A stretch of DNA of 64,000 bases. It comes from Phytophthora hibernalis. Taxonomy: Eukaryota; Oomycota; Peronosporomycetes; Peronosporales; Peronosporaceae. The notes below the pieces were generated by a model. That model saw nothing but the letters and a program-made list of their open reading frames with translations, was not told where the DNA came from and made no database searches. The DNA lies in NCBI GenBank assembly GCA_012656075.1, contig JAAKBF010000095.1, positions 124,001 to 188,000 on the forward strand. Reading direction: 5' to 3'. The translations under genes were made by a program, and so were the position numbers. Position 1 is the first letter of the stretch. The number at the start of each line of letters is the position of its first letter. Shown here piece after piece: positions 53,400 through 64,000 of the stretch.

Positions 53400-54488
53400 A
53401 TGGCCGACACTGCCACTTCCCCAAGCCTGTGCTCTCTGCAGCGGAGAAGCGTGCCGCACGTCGCGCCCGTGTACTACAAGACAGTGAAGGACGTCTAAAG
53501 CTGCTCAAGGGCCAAATTTCGTCACTCAAAGAGCCTCCAATCGAGCAACAGCTGGACGAAGGCGTGGATGAGTTACTGACGGAGTCTTCTGGGGCCCCTG
53601 AAGCCTCCGTAGAGCCGTCTACGGAGCTCAAGATCCCATCACGTGTGGACCCGGCTCAGAGACGCAGAGACGCAGCTGTCAGACGTCGCAGGAAGGAGAA
53701 AATGGTGCAGGAAATGCTGGGCAATAAGATGGAGGACACGACAGTGTATAAGGCCCATGACGACACTACCGTACCTGCTGTTGCAACTGCAAATGGGCCT
53801 TCGTTTAGTCGCCACTCAACGGCGTTGAAGTTGCACTTTATGGAGGAGAAGCTGGTGATGTTGCTGATTGTGGCGGCGGCGGTGTATGCTGCTTTTTGTA
53901 TGGATTTGACGTCCATTTCGGCGAGTTTGGCAGCGGACGACCAACTTTTGTGAGTTATCAGGACCTGATTGCCAAAGGTGTGCCCATGGATTCCATCCGG
54001 AACCAGTTTGAACGTGAGCAAGTGGGGTCCGAGATGAGGGAGAAACTGGAGCTTTTACTGACGCAGCAGTTGAAGATGGAGGCGATGGCGCAGACGACTG
54101 TGAGTGGCTCGGGCTGGTTCCCGGATGTGGCGGATCTGGGCTTCTTCTTCTCATCGCTGTTAGCCCACCCGCCTATTGTGCTGTGCGTCTTTCTCGTTCG
54201 GCTGTTGGTGTCAACGGGTGCCAAGACGCTGCATAAGGCACTGGACCTGCCGGATGTGAAGAGCCCGCAGGAAGGAGATTTGGGCTTTCTGGCGAACCTC
54301 GCGTTGTCGAGTCGACCGGTGCTGAAGGGTGAGTTTGGCTTGGTTGGTTGATTTTTATGTAGAGCTGATGGTGAATGTTGTTTGGTGCAGAGTTCTTGCT
54401 GAAGGGACGCAAGTCGCTGGACGACGTCTTCATCTTCATCTTCGCACTCGTGGTGTTTGTCGCCATCCGCGCCATTTGGCTCAGCTAG
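53400..54488 (+). CDS. GET2/CAMLG-like three-TM protein
   Basis: From ATG 53400 the protein begins with a basic N-terminus (AAEKRAARRARVLQDSEGRL), the pattern that GET2 and CAMLG use to bind the GET3/TRC40 ATPase. Three hydrophobic segments follow (LVMLLIVAAAVYAAF, IVLCVFLVRLLVSTG, VFIFIFALVVFVAIRAIWL). One intron (GTGAGT near 54328 to GCAG near 54390) is clear. Breaks at CCCC 53419-53422 and TTTT 53946-53949 both fit lost bases. GET2/CAMLG form the ER receptor for insertion of tail-anchored proteins. The assignment rests on layout and the N-terminal motif rather than on close similarity. Confidence 0.55.
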
Positions 54489-54645
54489 CAAGGTCAGATA
54501 ACTACATGTCTGCGGTTAAACTTCTGCTAGGCGACAGTTTAGGTCAATCGAGTATCTTCTCGTTCGGCGAATGTGTTGTTCTCATGTCTGCTGCACTACA
54601 ATGCTTTGGTAATTCCAGGCGTCGCTTCATTTAGCTTCGCGAAAA

Positions 54646-56071
54646 ATGGCCAAGCCCGAGAAGTTCACGGTGTTCGTTGCCACCTGTCAAGTCTTACCAG
54701 AAGAAAGCAACAACAATGCTGTGAGCACGTCAGTGTTCAAGCAAGAAAAGTTTCCTGCTATTGTTTCCTCCTCCGCCAAGATGGACGATCTTCAGCGCTT
54801 CATAGCAAGCCAGTGGATCATCTCGAAGAGTCCATTTGCCAAACTCCCTCTCGACGAGCACTTCTATACGTTTAAGGGTCGTATCCTTCGTCTTGATGGG
54901 ACGTTGGATGGATACTGTGAGTTGGTTGATGCCAGTCCGCTGAGACTTCCGACGACTAACTCTTGTTTTTATGCTAGACATCCTCAACAACGACACCATT
55001 TACTTGCGTTTTGCCTCGCTGGGCAAGATTTGTGACCCATGGGCCATGTCGACGAGCGAACTACGCGTTGAGCTCAAGGCACGAAACGCTTATGAGATCA
55101 ACTTGCAGCCAGAGCAGTTGGTGAGCTGGCCATCATCGCAACTCTGATGGTGAAGCGAAAACTAATCTACTTTACTCGTGTAGATGCAACGATTACAGAA
55201 CTTGGTGACGAAAGAGAGTCGCATGCGGCGGCTACAACAAGCTACAAGAAAGGAAGAAGTCGAACAAGTGCAGCTGATCACGAAGGAGCTCACGGTGCTG
55301 CACCATCAACGCACGAAGAAACGAAATTATTTGACGCCAACCGAGCAACCAGTTGAGCGTCCACCGTCGCTGCTAAATGGCCGTTTGCTCCGTGCCCGAA
55401 CCGCACGCTGTTCTTGTCTATTGCCGAGTTGGAGCGCACGTATCAGCTCGTTCCTCGAGATGTCCTGGAGCCAGCGCTTTTGATCTTTGACATCGAGCGG
55501 AAATGGTGCGGATCGTCATCTGAAATCGACTTGCGTGTAAAATCTCAGCTAATGAACTTCGATTGCAACGATAGGGTATTCAACAAGCACAGCGCTCTGC
55601 AGAAACAGCACTTCGACTACAGGTACATGTGCTTCGAACAAGACTTCCTTGAAATGTTGACGCTGAAAGAAGAGGCCGGTATGGTCTTCTGGTTCCGGGT
55701 GCGTGTCTTAATAGTTGAGCAGCATCAATACGGATACTTAGCGTGTGGTTTGCGTGTTATGTCTTCAGCCTCAAAAGAGCTACGAGAAGATGTCCAGCTT
55801 TCTGGCATCCATCGAAGACCCCGCTGCTGGAGGCAAAGTCTACCAACCATTGATACTCAAAGAGTCGAAGTGGCTCGCGTTATGTGGAGAAAATGGTTGG
55901 GAAGGCAAGGTTCGAAACGATGGACGAAGACCCGATGCTGACCGAGTGCCCAAGTTTACGAAGAGCGTCGTTCGCGTGCTATCAAATCTTCAGTCTGGCA
56001 GCTTCGACTACATTGCCGTCAAGGAGCTCCTCTTCCAGTCCAACCCTACGCTGATGTTTGCACCCCTGTAA
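54646..56071 (+). CDS. Hypothetical protein, ubiquitin-fold-like N-terminus and coiled coil
   Basis: ATG at 54646 (MAKPEKFTVFVATCQVLPEE). Introns at about 54919-54977, 55122-55183 and 55699-55769 have GT-AG borders and restore frame. The exons encode a compact N-terminal domain (FYTFKGRILRLDG, NDTIYLRFASLGKICDPW), a basic coiled coil (RMRRLQQATRKEEVEQ), and a C-terminal region (AELERTYQLVPRDVLEPALL, FDYIAVKELLFQSNPTLM). One break at AAA 55375-55377 fits a lost base. I do not recognise a named family. Confidence 0.6.
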
Positions 56072-56378
56072 ACTATCATCACGTTGATAAACACGTTTCC
56101 ATTCGTTTATGTTTTGTTCTAGCGAAGCTACCATGACAATCCCTGTCAGCAGCCCCAATGCAGCGGGTTTCCATACTGGTGCACTCATGTTTTACAGCCT
56201 ACGCCGCCTGCACAGCGCCGAACCCGAGCGACGCTCTCAATTGGCGTCGGTCGCAGGTAAACTACCGCACTAGGCAGTGAAGAAGCCGTGAAGGGGGCGC
56301 GGAGTTGAAGCGCCAGACGCAAAGCCACCGCTTTGCAGCCAGCTTGCTGGCTACAACGAGGAGCTAACCAGTCTTGAT

Positions 56379-59360
56379 TTACTCGTAGTCCGAGAGAGGC
56401 GGGCAGCTGCACGCGAGGTGCCGGTCGCCGTGCACGTTGTCAACGCGACCCACTGACGGCCAATACGTCTTGTTCTTGCCGCCCTGGTGCCACGGGGCAG
56501 GGAACGCACCCTGCTCACGCGAGTACTTGCGGTCCCACGCAGCGGCCGTGACCTGGTCCACCGTGTGCGGTGCGTGCTTGAGCGGCGAGTCCTCCGCAGC
56601 GATAACACCAGTAGCGACATCCTCGATCTCACCGCGGATAATTCCCAAAGCTTGGCAGAAGCGGTCCATCTCGGACTTGCTCTCGCTCTCCGTAGGCTCG
56701 ATCATGAGCGTACCGGGCACAGGCCACGACATGGTAGGACTGTGGAAACCGAAGTCCTGCAGACGCTTGGCCACATCCTCCTCCACGATGCCAAAGTCCT
56801 TGAACGGGCGCATGTCAATGATGAACTCGTGCGCACAAGTACCGTTGGCACTGCGGAAGACAACCTCGTAGTACTTCTCCAGCTTCTTGGCCATGTAGTT
56901 GGCGTTCAGAATGGCGGTGGACGTGGCCTGCTTGAGACCGTCCTCGCCTAGCATGTTAATGTACATCCATGGAATCGGAAGAATACCGGCGCTGCCGAAG
57001 GGCGACCCGCTGACAGCCGAATCCGTCTTCTTCACCGTGTGATCACCCTCGCCGCCCGTAGGCAGCACCGAGTGTCCCGGCAGGAATGGGGCCAGGTGGG
57101 AAGCCACACCGATGGAACCCACACCTGGGCCGCCGCCGCCGTGCGGGATGCAGAACGTCTTGTGCAGGTTCAAGTGGCACACGTCGGCACCAATGCCGCC
57201 AGGGTTGCACAGAGCCACCTGGGCGTTCATGTTAGCGCCATCCATGTAGACCTGAGCGCCGTGCGAGTGAATGAGCTCCACCATGTCCTTGATACCCGGC
57301 TCGAACATACCGAAGGTCGATGGGTACGTGATCATGAAAGCACTCAGGTTGTCCGCGTGTTCCGCGGCCTTGGCAGCCAGGTCCTCGCGGTCCACGTGGC
57401 CATGCTCGTCCGACTTCACAACCACGACCTTCATGCCGGCCATCACGGCACTGGCGGGGTTGGTACCGTGCGCCGACACCGGAATGAGACACGTTGCGGT
57501 GGCCCTGACCGATAGAGCGTTGGTAGTTGCGGATCGTCAGAAGTCCAGCGTACTCGCCCTGTGCGCCACTCTGCGGCTGCGTGGACACGGCGCTGAATCC
57601 CGTAATGACCGCAAGCGAGTGGTTCAGCGACTCGATAAGCTCGCGGTAACCAGCACTTTGGTCCTCGGGCACAAACGGGTGCACGTTGGTGAACTCAGGC
57701 CACGAGATAGGAGCCAGCTCCGAGACGGCGTTAAGCTTCATGGTGCAGCTACCCAGCGAGATCATGGAGCGGTTGAGCGCCAGATCCTTGTCCTCCAGCT
57801 GCTTCAAGTAGCGGGTGAGCTCCGTCTCCGAGCGGTACTTGTGGAAGATGCTGTGCTCCATGTACGGCGTCGTACGACGGAGACCCTCCGGAATGCTCTT
57901 GTGCTGAATCTCCTGTGCGCGAGTCTCAAGGGCATCGCCCAGGTCCTTGGGTAGATCACCTTCAGCAGCTCCGAACGCCAGCAACAGCTTCTTCAGGTCC
58001 TCCAGGTCGACGCTCTCGCCCATGGACACACCGACGCGCTTGTCATCAATGATGCGGACGTTCACGCCACGTTCCGTGGCTCCGGTCGCCACATCCGCCG
58101 CCGACTTGCCCGACTGCGACACATCAATCTCCAGCGTGTCGAAGAAGGCCTCGTTCACGAGCTTGCACTTAGGCGCGAACTTCTCAAGTCCCCAGCCAAC
58201 GTCGCGGCGTATAGGTTGGCGCGCGCGGCAATGGCGTGCAGTCCCTCGGGGCCGTGATAGATGGCGTAGGCGGCGGCCATGTTGGCCAGCAACGCCTGGG
58301 CCGTGCAAATGTTGCTCGTGGCCTTGTCGCGGCGGATGTGCTGTTCGCGAGTCTGCATAGCCATCCGCACCGCGGGCTCTCCACGGGCGTCGAGCGACAC
58401 GCCGATGATGCGGCCGGGCATCTTGCGGTGGAACTTCTTGGTGGTGGCCAGGAAGGCGGCGTGCGGGCCGCCGAACATCATGGGCACGCCGAAGCGCTGC
58501 GCCGAGCCGAGCGCAATGTCGGCGCCCCACTCGCCGGGCGGCGTGAGCTGCGTGAGACTGAGCGGGTCGGCGGCCACGGCCACCACGAGCTTGTTCTTGT
58601 GCGCCTCGTCCACGAACGTGCGGTAGTCATTGACGGCGCCGAACGTGGTCGGGTACTGCAGCAGCACGCCGCTGTAGCTCTGGTCCTGTAGGTCCAAGTC
58701 GGTGCTGGGGTCACCCACCACGAGCTCAATGTCCGCGTTGTCGGCGCGCGTCTGCATCATGCCGATAGTCTGTGGGTGGGCGTCGTGAGCCACGAAGAAC
58801 TTGGGTCTCTTGCCGTTGAAGGTGCCGTGGGCCAGCGCCATGGCTTCAGCCGCAGCTGTGGCTTCATCTAGCAGCGACGCGTTGGCGAACTCGAGGCCTG
58901 TGAGGTCCAGGATCATGGTCTGGAAGTTGAGCAGCATCTCGAGGCGGCCCTGCGACACCTCGGCCTGGTACGGCGTGTACGACGTGTACCAGCCCGGGTT
59001 CTCCAGCAGGTTGCGCGTGATGGGCGCGGGCGTGAGCGTGTCGTTGAAGCCCATGCCGATGAACGACTTGAGCGTGCGGTTCTTACGCGCTACCGTCTGC
59101 AGCTTGGCCAGCGCTTCGCTCTCGCTGAGCGGCGGCGGGAGGTTCAGTGGCTTGCTCAGGCGGATCTCTTCCGGGACTGTGGCGGCCACGAGCGCTTCGA
59201 CGCTCTCAAAGCCCACGACGGATAACATGGCCTCGCGGTCCTTGACGGAAGACACGCCCAGGTGGCGGTGCAGGAAGGCGTCGGCCGGCGCGTAGGCGGC
59301 GCTGGACATGGCGCGCGCCAGCGTCAGGCGGCGCGCGAGCAGAGCGCGCGGAAGCAACAT
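56379..59360 (-). CDS. GLDC: Glycine dehydrogenase (decarboxylating), glycine cleavage P-protein
   Basis: About 994 codons from ATG 59360, the usual P-protein length. The N-terminus (MLLPRALLARRLTLARAMSS) is a mitochondrial targeting sequence. Landmarks run through both halves: FIGMGFNDT, ENPGWYTSYTPYQAEVSQGR, GVLLQYPTTFG, FGGPHAAFLA, NRSMISLGSCTMKLN, SAHGTNPASAVMAGM, and the PLP-lysine site HLNLHKTFCIPHGGGGPG. The enzyme decarboxylates glycine and passes the aminomethyl group to lipoyl H-protein in the mitochondrial matrix. Two breaks are present: CCCC 58190-58193, and a missing GT-type dinucleotide near 57492. With those, the protein is complete, so this is almost certainly a working gene. 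Confidence 0.95.
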
Positions 59361-60061
59361 CAGAGGAAACTGTGCGGGTCGGGCGCAAATACGCGAGTGC
59401 GGAGTGCTTTGCGCCAGCCAAACGGCCAAGGATCTAATTGGTGTGACGCACTTGGCGGCAAATCGCTTTGGCAGGGCTTGTGGCGTCCAATCGGAATGGG
59501 CGCGGTAATCACAGGCGACTTCAAGAGGGAGTACCGTGAAATGGAGAAATTGGAACGAGTGACGAGGATAAAGAGTGACAGTGGAAGATGAGTTTGTATG
59601 GGAGTGACGGGTGGATGGGGTGTGGTTGGAGAGGGTATTAGATGTGAAGTGTTGCGGAGTGAAGAGGAACCCGGTACGGTCATGAGCATTTGCTCGAGAG
59701 GCAGCACCAGCGTCGACGCCTTCCTTCCTGGAACTTCCTGGTGGTTCCGACGGCAAGGCGTTTGCAGGTTTGCGCAGGGCTCGTGCATGTAATGGAGCTC
59801 GTCGATTCTAAGCTGCAGTGGTGCCATGCAGCAAATTGTTGGTTAGGAAGCACTGCACAACGCTGAGAACTGTTCGAACGAAGACTCGTCTCAAGCGAGC
59901 AAACAGTCATTCAATTGTGCCCTTCAACATTGGCGTTGTTGAAGAGAGCCAACCACACTGCAAGCAACCCCTTTTATTAATACTGTAGTGCAACGTCGAC
60001 GGTCTCGCTCACGCAGCAGTGCTGCGGTAGCTTCACTGTTTCGCCAGTTCATACAGTAAGC
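59361..60061. other. Intergenic region upstream of GLDC
   Basis: Holds the GLDC 5' flank and the 3' flank of the neighbouring membrane-protein gene. Frames are short or antisense; no element recognised. Confidence 0.4.
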
Positions 60062-60761
60062 TTACCTGGTTCGCAGTGCCAACTCGGCACAGCCGAGGTA
60101 GACGAGAAAAGCAGCACAGACGTGACCAACGAATATTAGAGTAAGTGGCGTAGTGCTATCGGATACATGCATCGCTTTGATACAGCAACAAATAATAAAT
60201 GCGGACGACCGCGACCTCCAAGTGGTTGGCCAACTGCCGCAAACCCGAGTTCTTGATCTTGAGTCAGTCATACCGAAGAGGAGGCATCCACCGCGTCACG
60301 ACCAGCATAAGGACGAAGAAGTCACCGATGAACTGGATGGCGACCACGACAAGGTGGAGAAGTGCGAGGGATACCCCAGTGTAGAGAATGCCAAGCAGGA
60401 GCTTCTGTTTGAGCGTCTTCTTCTCGTAGAACTCGTCCTCCTGCATCGTTTTGCTCTGGAGCTGCATGATGTGGTCGTTCGTGGTGAAGATGGTCACCGC
60501 CAATTCGTTCATCGGAGCTGGAGTCACATGGGCCACCATGTTGTGAACGCTGTCGGGGTCGCTTGTGGACTGCGCTGCGGCTGGTAAAACGAGAAATGAT
60601 TTGAGAGGAGAGATTATATCGGCCGAAGGGCTGTCATTGATACCAGTGTCTTGAGATGTTTCAATCGCATACTGCAGCGGCTCCAAATCGGCTGGTAGAG
60701 GCGCAACGAATCTACAGGAATCTAAACACGTGATGGGCCGTGGGCCATCCATCCAGGGCAT
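60062..60761 (-). CDS. Hypothetical multi-pass membrane protein
   Basis: The frame (60761-60264) has an N-terminal Ser/Pro-rich part, a charged helix (DEFYEKKTLKQKLLLGILYTG) and two hydrophobic segments (LLHLVVVAIQFIGDFFVLMLV). An in-frame TGA at 60264 is followed in the same frame by protein-like sequence (LKIKNSGLRQLANHLEVAVV) and then a third hydrophobic stretch in another frame (LIFVGHVCAAFLVYLG). Either the TGA is an assembly error or an intron border was missed. Family not recognised. Confidence 0.45.
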
Positions 60762-60987
60762 TACATGTAGCCCTTTAATCCGTCGCTACCAAGCCTTGAC
60801 TCAAGGAGCCTCCTTATCGACCAACGTGGACTCCACGATGGAGGGCCTCACCGTTTGACCCGTCCGGGTTGCAGCTGGACTTTGGTGGTGCCGTCCGACT
60901 GCCGCAATCACCATTAGTGTATGGAAAAGATTGCAACAAAGGCAAGTTGAAGTGACCACCACTCCTCATTTCCGCCCTCAAGTTGCA

Positions 60988-61808
60988 ATGGAGATGACCA
61001 GCAGCGTCATGCGCTTCGCCTTGGCCACGTACTTCATGAAGCGTCGCAGTAGTTTTCGTCCTTTGCAGTCTCTCAACGATTCGTCTTGGGTTTCTCCTTC
61101 CTTCGAGCCAAGCTTTGCCGCTAGTTATCTCAGTGATGAAGACGTAGCAGAGCAAGAGGGGGAGGAAGGTGTGGACGCGGAGTTCTCGCACGTTGTGTCG
61201 ACCCACTTGTCGAATCTGAGGCAGTTGCTGGTAGAGCAACGTTTCCAGGAGTGGTCGAGTGGCATCGCTGAGCTTCGAGAGTACGTGGCTGCCAATGGAC
61301 TCGTGGGGTCGCTGGTGGCTGTGGTGGTGAAGTTGATCAAGAGACAAGAGGAGGATGCAGTGTGCATTGTTCAAGGTGGAGACAAACTCCTTGAGATTAG
61401 TGGGGGTGACTGACGCTGTTGTTTGATATTGCAGTGATCGAACACATGAGCTTCGAAGCTACAGGGCAGCCGTCTCAAGTGTTTGATGAGGTACCAAGCT
61501 GCAGCTCGTGCAGTGTCCTTTTTCTTTTTCTTCCTAACCAGTTTTCATGTGTTTGTGGCTTAGTTGGCCGAGTTGCTGTTTGAAGCACTGCAGTACTGCT
61601 GCGAGAACAAGGATGCCAGTGTGGCGACCTGGCTGCTACGAGCACTCAGCGGCATCACTCACGGACTACGTCAATACCATGAACAACGATACGGGGTGAC
61701 AAGTGGAAACCAGCAAAAGTTCGGGGTCTTGACATTGAGAAAGCGTTGTCCGAGCTCATCCAAGAAAGCCTAGCGAAATCGGGAACTGAGAACACGGCTG
61801 CCAAATGA
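60988..61808 (+). CDS. Hypothetical helical protein
   Basis: Proposed start ATG 60988 (MEMTSSVMRFALATYFMKRR). The first exon (to about 61380) is acidic and helical (SHVVSTHLSNLRQLLVEQRF, ELREYVAANGLVG). Introns near 61384-61433 and 61490-61563 join to VIEHMSFEATGQPSQVFDE and LAELLFEALQYCCENKDASV. The frame break at GGGG 61723-61726 fits one lost base, giving the stop at 61808. An alternative start lies further upstream near 60840. Family not recognised. Confidence 0.5.
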
Positions 61809-62055
61809 GGAAGAACTACGCGTTATGGTTGATACCTGGAGACTCTCGTTGACCACAGCTCAAACACTTTGTATTTCGTTCTCCCTTCTCTTCAATCATC
61901 TACGTTGACGGTCCTGCCTGGGCGCTTGCCTCGTCAAGCCGCTACATCTGGCACTTGGTGTCTTGACTTCCTTTTTCCTGTAGATACGACGTTGATCCCC
62001 GCGCTCCTTCTACAACCGTCAAAGCGACCTGGGGGTACTATACAGAAGCCACCGT

Positions 62056-64000
62056 CTAACTGTTCTTCATGGCGTCGTTCACGAAGTTGAACGAGTCGTC
62101 CTTCTTCTTCATGAATCCAAATCCTGAATCGGACGCAAGTCCGTCTGTGGGCTCCTGGATCGTCTTGGCAATGTAACCCGTCGGGGTCATGGCAGCTCCA
62201 ATCACTTGAGAACCCGGGTTGCCACCCATGCCCTGCATCTGCTGCATCTGTTGCATCTGCTGTACTTGTTGCATGTACTGCATTTGCTGCATCTGTTGCA
62301 TGTACTGCATCTGCTGCATTTGGGCCATTTGCTGCGGCGCGTTAAAGTTCATCATGTTCATGTTCATGGGGCCACCAAATCCCTGGCTCATGGCGGGCGC
62401 TGTCGGCATTGGCTCCAGAAGCGGGTCCAACACCATCGACTTGTTCGCCGACGGCGTCGGAGCAGGAGCCGCCGGAGCAACAGGGAAAGAAGCAGCTTGC
62501 TGAGGCGGTTCAGGCGTTGACGAAACGCTTGTCGAGCTGCTCTGAAGCTGCAATCCACCGAACATATCTGTCACCTCATTCGCCGGCGAAGGCACCGGCT
62601 GTGAAGACTCCTGCATCTGCTGCGGAGGAGGCGCGCTCGTTTGCAGTCCTGAGAACAGTGAGCTGCTGTCACCCGCGGAAGGCTCGTCGTCAAAAGCTCC
62701 GAGAAGATCAGCCTCCGCTGCAGCAGATTGCTTCCTGTGAGTAGACGGCCTGTTCTTGGACTTGGAAGATTCACGACTAGCTGTAGATGCACTCAATCCA
62801 GCGGAAACTCCCAGGTGACCCAAAACCTTGATGGCACGGTCTCTGACCGCGGCCTTGTCTGACTTGGCACACGACTCGATCTCACTCGAGTTCTCCGAGA
62901 AGTACTCCTCAAACTCTTCGCATCCATCCGTTTTCAACAAAGCATCGATAGTTGCCAGCGCTTTCGAGACAACCGTCCACTGGTCGTCCGAGAGACAGTC
63001 CTCGAGAATGGGGCCAACGATTTCCGCGTCCAGGGTAGTCGCGCTCTTCAAGAAAGCGTCCATTTTGTCCTTAGGGGAATAGCGCGCATGCCTCCAGGAG
63101 CACAAAGGGCCGTGACCAGGTTCCGTTCGTAAGATCCATCGGACTGGGCACCAGACGTCTGGCCTGTAAGAACCGGGGGCTGAGGGAAAGGCTTGGGAGC
63201 CTGAGGCTCACGGAGTTTGTTGTCATCGTAATCGTAGTCCGAGTTGCGCGAGTACGAACGGTTGTCACGAGTGCTGCCACTGAAGCTTTGAGTTCGACCC
63301 TCCTGCCCACTATTCTGCATCATTCCAGAAGAGTTGCCGGCAGACGGAGGAAGATCCGCATCGCTCCACGCGCCACCAACACGACCCTTCTTGCGGTCAC
63401 CGTCTGATAATCGACATCCGTGCAGGGAAACAAATGAGCTCAAGCAACACTACCTTGTAGAAGGTTTTCACGTACCATACGACTTTTCACGGAGTTGCGA
63501 GCTGGCGGATTCGCGCGGGTCCTGTCGGTAGCCTCCTCCAGTAAATCCAGTTGGTCGGTACGGCTCCTCAGGGTTGTACGGCGCAGGCGACGGGCCGTAG
63601 TTGCCGCTAGTAGGTCCGCGGTTCGTAGCAAAACTCCATCCCTCGGGCGGGTTCGCCGATCCGGGTGGACCACCACCGAAAGTCGGCTTATCCGACTTTT
63701 GGTACTTGGACGCCACCTTCTCCTTCAGTCCCTTGAAAAAGCCCTTTTCATCGGCTAACCAAACACCATCCGAAATTCATCAGCAAACGTCAACAACTTC
63801 CCTCATAAAAATTCTCACCTCGCGGGTCCTGGTACATCGGGTTGCCAATGCCCGAGAACTTCTGGTCGTTGAACGGAGGCGGGGCTCCTCCGTATTGGTT
63901 CGGTGGCGGCGCACCTCCGTACTGCTGATTAGCTGCGCCGGCAGGGCCTCCGTACGATCCATGCGGGTACTCCGGCTGGTACGGCTGCTGTTGCTGCTGT
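62056..64000 (-). CDS. Tepsin-like AP-associated adaptor (5' end outside the window)
   Basis: The gene enters from the right edge with a Pro/Gln/Gly-rich exon (QPYQPEYPHGSYGG), then, after introns near 63739-63820 and about 63390-63472, a KGFFKGLKEKVASKYQ segment and a Ser/Asp-rich linker. The core ALCAPGGMRAIP ... KMDAFLKSATTLDAEIVGPIL resembles the VHS/ENTH-like domain of tepsin, an accessory protein of AP-4 vesicles. The C-terminus has DLLGAFDD- and DMFGGLQ-type adaptor motifs and a Met/Gln repeat (62219-62330). The break at GGGG 63074-63077 fits one lost base. The N-terminal ENTH domain, if any, lies beyond the window. Confidence 0.55.
62219..62335. repeat. Low-complexity CTG/CAT-type coding repeat
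   Basis: Imperfect trinucleotide repeat (CTGCTGCAT-like on the plus strand) encoding a Met/Gln-rich segment in the tepsin-like gene. It is in frame throughout and probably length-variable between strains. Confidence 0.85.

Noticed and set aside
57271..59295. Several plus-strand frames over the glycine dehydrogenase gene
   Set aside because: They are GC-driven antisense shadows of a fully recognisable enzyme.
53400..63077. Programmed ribosomal frameshifting as a cause of the many frame breaks
   Set aside because: There is no common slippery heptamer, breaks occur in every gene type including transposons, and run bases differ (A, C, G, T); assembly error explains them better.

Overview
The window looks like genomic DNA of an oomycete, most likely Phytophthora or a close relative. 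The evidence is two secreted proteins with an RXLR motif just after a signal peptide, Crinkler-type (CRN) effector genes and shards, oomycete-style short GT-AG introns, and Ty1/copia, Ty3/gypsy and PIF/Harbinger elements. It has two halves: about 0-30 kb is repeat- and effector-rich and full of broken genes, while about 30-64 kb is densely packed with conserved housekeeping-type genes.

Layout of the left half: a truncated gypsy pol (1-1.8 kb) followed by poorly resolved element sequence; a PIF/Harbinger element with its Myb/SANT-like ORF and transposase (4.3-6.7 kb); a MITE-like inverted repeat (7.16-7.32 kb) that has removed the 5' end of a secreted-type coiled-coil gene, which is itself split by a small gag-only LTR element with a clean ACATG target-site duplication (8.3-9.5 kb); a CRN-like NTPase gene (9.9-12.4 kb) next to an RXLR gene (12.96-13.44 kb); a young copia element (14.65-20.28 kb) sitting inside a relic of an NTPase/TIG gene; duplicated shards of the CRN gene and a second RXLR gene (22.28-22.75 kb); then shards of a P450, an NTPase and a protein kinase; and a broken gene joining a CRN-type NTPase tail to several IPT/TIG repeats (27.2-29.4 kb).

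Layout of the right half: a C2orf69-family alpha/beta hydrolase-like gene, an acidic CCT-like protein, a Cys/His-repeat 'WRKY19-like' zinc protein, another Cys/His regulator, a cupin-like protein, a roughly 7 kb gene with an EF-hand and a degenerate PARP-like domain, a CENP-B/psq-type HTH protein, an acidic protein, an IQ-motif protein, a GET2/CAMLG-like three-TM protein, glycine dehydrogenase (P-protein), a membrane protein, and a tepsin-like adaptor running off the right edge.

One pattern cuts across everything: about twenty otherwise conserved reading frames are broken by what looks like the loss of one base in a homopolymer, nearly always in the same direction. I read this as homopolymer-length error in the assembly rather than mass pseudogenisation, so many 'frameshifted' genes listed here are probably intact in the organism. 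The left-half relics are different: they also carry stops, truncations and insertions.
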